A stretch of 64,000 bases of DNA from Chitinophagaceae bacterium (GTDB taxonomy: Bacteria > Bacteroidota > Bacteroidia > Chitinophagales > Chitinophagaceae). The DNA lies in assembly GCA_947476485.1 (NCBI GenBank), contig CANJQU010000001.1, forward strand, positions 1-64,000. Direction: 5' to 3'. Below are positions 62,426 to 64,000 of the stretch, one piece after another; the stretch's first letter is position 1; every line of letters starts with the position of its first letter. Under the pieces are notes generated by a model. The model was not told the DNA's origin and did not search any database. It saw nothing but the letters and a program-made list of their open reading frames with translations. The position numbers were made by a program, and so were the translations under genes.

Positions 62426-62989
62426 ATGCTCAACCTGAAAATAATTATCGCCAGCACACGCCCCGGTCGCAAGGCACCGGCAATTGCCAACTGGTTTACT
62501 GAAATAGCAAAAAAGCATACCGAGTACAATGTTGAGGTACTGGACCTGGCGGTAATCAATCTGCCTTTTCTTGATGAGCCTGAGCACCCGCGCCTTCAGC
62601 GATACCAGCAACAGCATACCAAGGATTGGAGCGCTACAATTAGTGGCGGTGATGCCTTCGTGATCATAACTTCGGAATACAATTTTAGTTTCCCGGCAAC
62701 GATAAAGAATGCTATTGACTTCCTTTTTAAGGAATGGCAGTATAAAGCAGTGGGCTTTGTAAGCTATGGCGGTGTAGCCGGAGGCACGCGCGCAGTGCAG
62801 GCTCTGAAACAAGTGGTCACCGCAGTAGATATGATGCCGATCTCAATGGCTGTACATATACCTGCATTTACAAAGCACATAGACGCAGACGGTAAATTCA
62901 TGAATGACCCGGGCCTTGATAAGTCTGCGGATGGTATGCTTAATGAGTTGTTTAAATGGGCTACGGCGTTGAAGACGATGCGGGGGTAG
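62426..62989 (+). CDS. NADPH-dependent FMN reductase family protein
   Basis: A 187-residue flavodoxin-fold reductase. IIASTRPGRKAPAIANWF is the FMN phosphate loop; VIITSEYNFSFPATIKNAID is the family signature (EYN.S.P..LKNA.D), and VSYGGVAGGTRAVQAL follows. It reduces FMN, quinones or chromate-like acceptors in the cytoplasm. It is preceded by a TCAACTTTTCAACCTTTTAA motif and followed after 54 nt by a MATE transporter gene. Confidence 0.9.
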   Translation: MLNLKIIIASTRPGRKAPAIANWFTEIAKKHTEYNVEVLDLAVINLPFLDEPEHPRLQRYQQQHTKDWSATISGGDAFVIITSEYNFSFPATIKNAIDFLFKEWQYKAVGFVSYGGVAGGTRAVQALKQVVTAVDMMPISMAVHIPAFTKHIDADGKFMNDPGLDKSADGMLNELFKWATALKTMRG

Positions 62990-63021
62990 AGCGCAGGCGC
63001 GTCTTTTCCATTGTATACCTT

Positions 63022-63029
63022 TATCTTTG
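63022..63029 (+). promoter_or_regulatory. -7 promoter box of the MATE gene
   Basis: TATCTTTG matches TAnnTTTG, 14 nt before the ATG at 63044. Confidence 0.45.
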
Positions 63030-63043
63030 CTGGCTTTATTTCT

Positions 63044-64000
63044 ATGCCTGAAAATAATTCACAACATAAGGTATCCCGTATCTACCAGGTAATTCGTTCT
63101 GCGATACGTGGAGATGAGTACGACTATACTACCATAGACCTGCGCAAGGCGGTGATTCTACTGGCCATTCCTATGATGCTGGAACTGGTGCTGGAGTCTG
63201 TGTTCGCGATAGTGGATATTTACTTTGTGAACCGCATAGGTGTACATGCGGTGTCCATTGTAGGGCTTACTGAGTCTGTCATTACCATCGTTTTTTCTGT
63301 AGGCATAGGGCTTAGCGCCGCTGCCACAGCCATGGTTTCGAGGCGGGTGGGGGAGAAGAACTATGATGAAGCTGCACATGCCGGCGCCCAGTCTATTGTG
63401 CTGGCCATAATAACATCGGTGGTATTGGGTGTACCCGGTTTTATTTTTGCCGGTAGTATACTCCGGCTTATGGGTGCCGAGCCGGCAGCTATTGCAGAGG
63501 GTTTGCCCTATGCACGCATCATGCTTGGCAGCAACGTGGTCATCATACTGTTGTTTCTGATCAATGGTATATTCCGGGGCGCGGGCAATCCGTCGATAGC
63601 CATGAAGAGTCTTTGGATAGGCAACCTGTTCAACATTGTACTGGACCCATTGCTGATATTCGGCATTGGATTTTTTCCTCACCTTGGTATTAAGGGTGCC
63701 GCAATAGCAACTACTACCGGCAGGGCCATTGGGGTATTGTACCAGTGCTATCATCTGTGGAAGTCGACCGGGGTTCTTAAAATGAAACGGTCGCATTTTA
63801 CTCCGGATATCGCGATAATCAGAGGGCTTGTAAAGATCGCCTCGCCGGCCACGTTCCAGTTTATCATAGCCTCGGCAAGCTGGATTTTCCTTGCTTCTAT
63901 GGTTGCCAGCTATGGCAGCGAAGCATCGGCCGGATACCAGACCGCTATAAGGCTGGTGGTGTTCTTCATTCTTCCCGCATGGGGCATGAGCAATGCGGTT
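63044..64000 (+). CDS. MATE-family efflux transporter, cut by the window end
   Basis: The frame from the ATG at 63044 runs open to the end of the window (319 codons). MPENNSQHKVSRIYQ leads into the helices: DLRKAVILLAIPMMLELVLE, then SVFAIVDIYFVNRIGVHAVS (the MATE signature), VGIGLSAAATAMVSRRVGEK, INGIFRGAGNPSIAM and LFNIVLDPLLIFG. It exports drugs or cationic metabolites in exchange for H+ or Na+. About two thirds of a usual ~450-residue MATE protein is visible; substrate unknown. Confidence 0.92.
   Translation, partial: MPENNSQHKVSRIYQVIRSAIRGDEYDYTTIDLRKAVILLAIPMMLELVLESVFAIVDIYFVNRIGVHAVSIVGLTESVITIVFSVGIGLSAAATAMVSRRVGEKNYDEAAHAGAQSIVLAIITSVVLGVPGFIFAGSILRLMGAEPAAIAEGLPYARIMLGSNVVIILLFLINGIFRGAGNPSIAMKSLWIGNLFNIVLDPLLIFGIGFFPHLGIKGAAIATTTGRAIGVLYQCYHLWKSTGVLKMKRSHFTPDIAIIRGLVKIASPATFQFIIASASWIFLASMVASYGSEASAGYQTAIRLVVFFILPAWGMSNAV

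Overview
The window reads as a Bacteroidota chromosome, most like the Chitinophagaceae and relatives (inference). Evidence seen: two exported proteins end in type IX secretion sorting domains, many SPII lipoprotein signals occur, promoters fit the phylum's TAnnTTTG -7 box, and there is a flexirubin-type pigment locus with an aromatic ammonia-lyase. Housekeeping genes (dnaE, trxA, cca, ugd, purB, mnmA, ispD) alternate with accessory DNA. No complete tRNA, rRNA or CRISPR locus was seen.

Layout. 0-0.3 kb: the C-terminal end of a REP-associated transposase (RAYT) and its hairpin. 0.3-18.9 kb: mostly core genes (dnaE, trxA, a desaturase, an MsrA-like protein lacking its catalytic Cys, a dihaem cytochrome, UDP-glucuronate decarboxylase and UDP-glucose dehydrogenase, paralogous lipoproteins, an aminotransferase, a macro-domain protein, cca, a nucleoid protein). 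18.9-21.4 kb: a gene-free repeat island with three tandem ~420-bp copies of a structured element, a fourth copy, an 11-bp-phased TATCAC array and several palindrome families. 21.4-27.6 kb: a visibly AT-richer block for iron and cation handling (PepSY-like lipoprotein, ferritin-like/VIT1 fusion, DUF2231-type membrane protein, PAP2 phosphatase, P2-type ATPase), holding a 20-nt tRNA 3'-end-like sequence that may be an attachment footprint. 27.9-35.3 kb: an OppC-type permease, an M28 peptidase, NamZ-like DUF1343, tryptophan 2,3-dioxygenase, a YeiH permease and a DUF4375 protein.

35.4-46.6 kb: a divergent pigment locus. Leftward: ketosynthase, [RAYT cassette], ACP, acyltransferase, polysaccharide deacetylase-like protein, LolA-like carrier, exported protein. 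Rightward: HEPN/MNT pair, ammonia-lyase (probably tyrosine), FabG, methyltransferase, FAD halogenase-like enzyme. The ammonia-lyase would make the aryl starter, KS/ACP/FabG would take part in building the polyene, the methyltransferase and halogenase-like enzyme could decorate it, and the acyltransferase/LolA side may handle lipid attachment and envelope transfer.

46.6-64 kb: purB, a serine hydrolase and acyltransferase-3 pair, a TMTC-like glycosyltransferase, a RhuM-family gene beside a fifth copy of the structured repeat, a T9SS subtilase, mnmA, an ATL-like protein, a 13-residue-repeat protein, ispD, a Bax-inhibitor-1 protein, a flavin reductase and a MATE transporter cut by the window end.

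Most notable are the RAYT inside the pigment operon with a REP array of exact 49-bp period (and a detached pair of the same period 3.4 kb away), and the structured repeat family whose stems change on both sides between copies. All gene assignments are from motif reading and memory of families; no database search was run.
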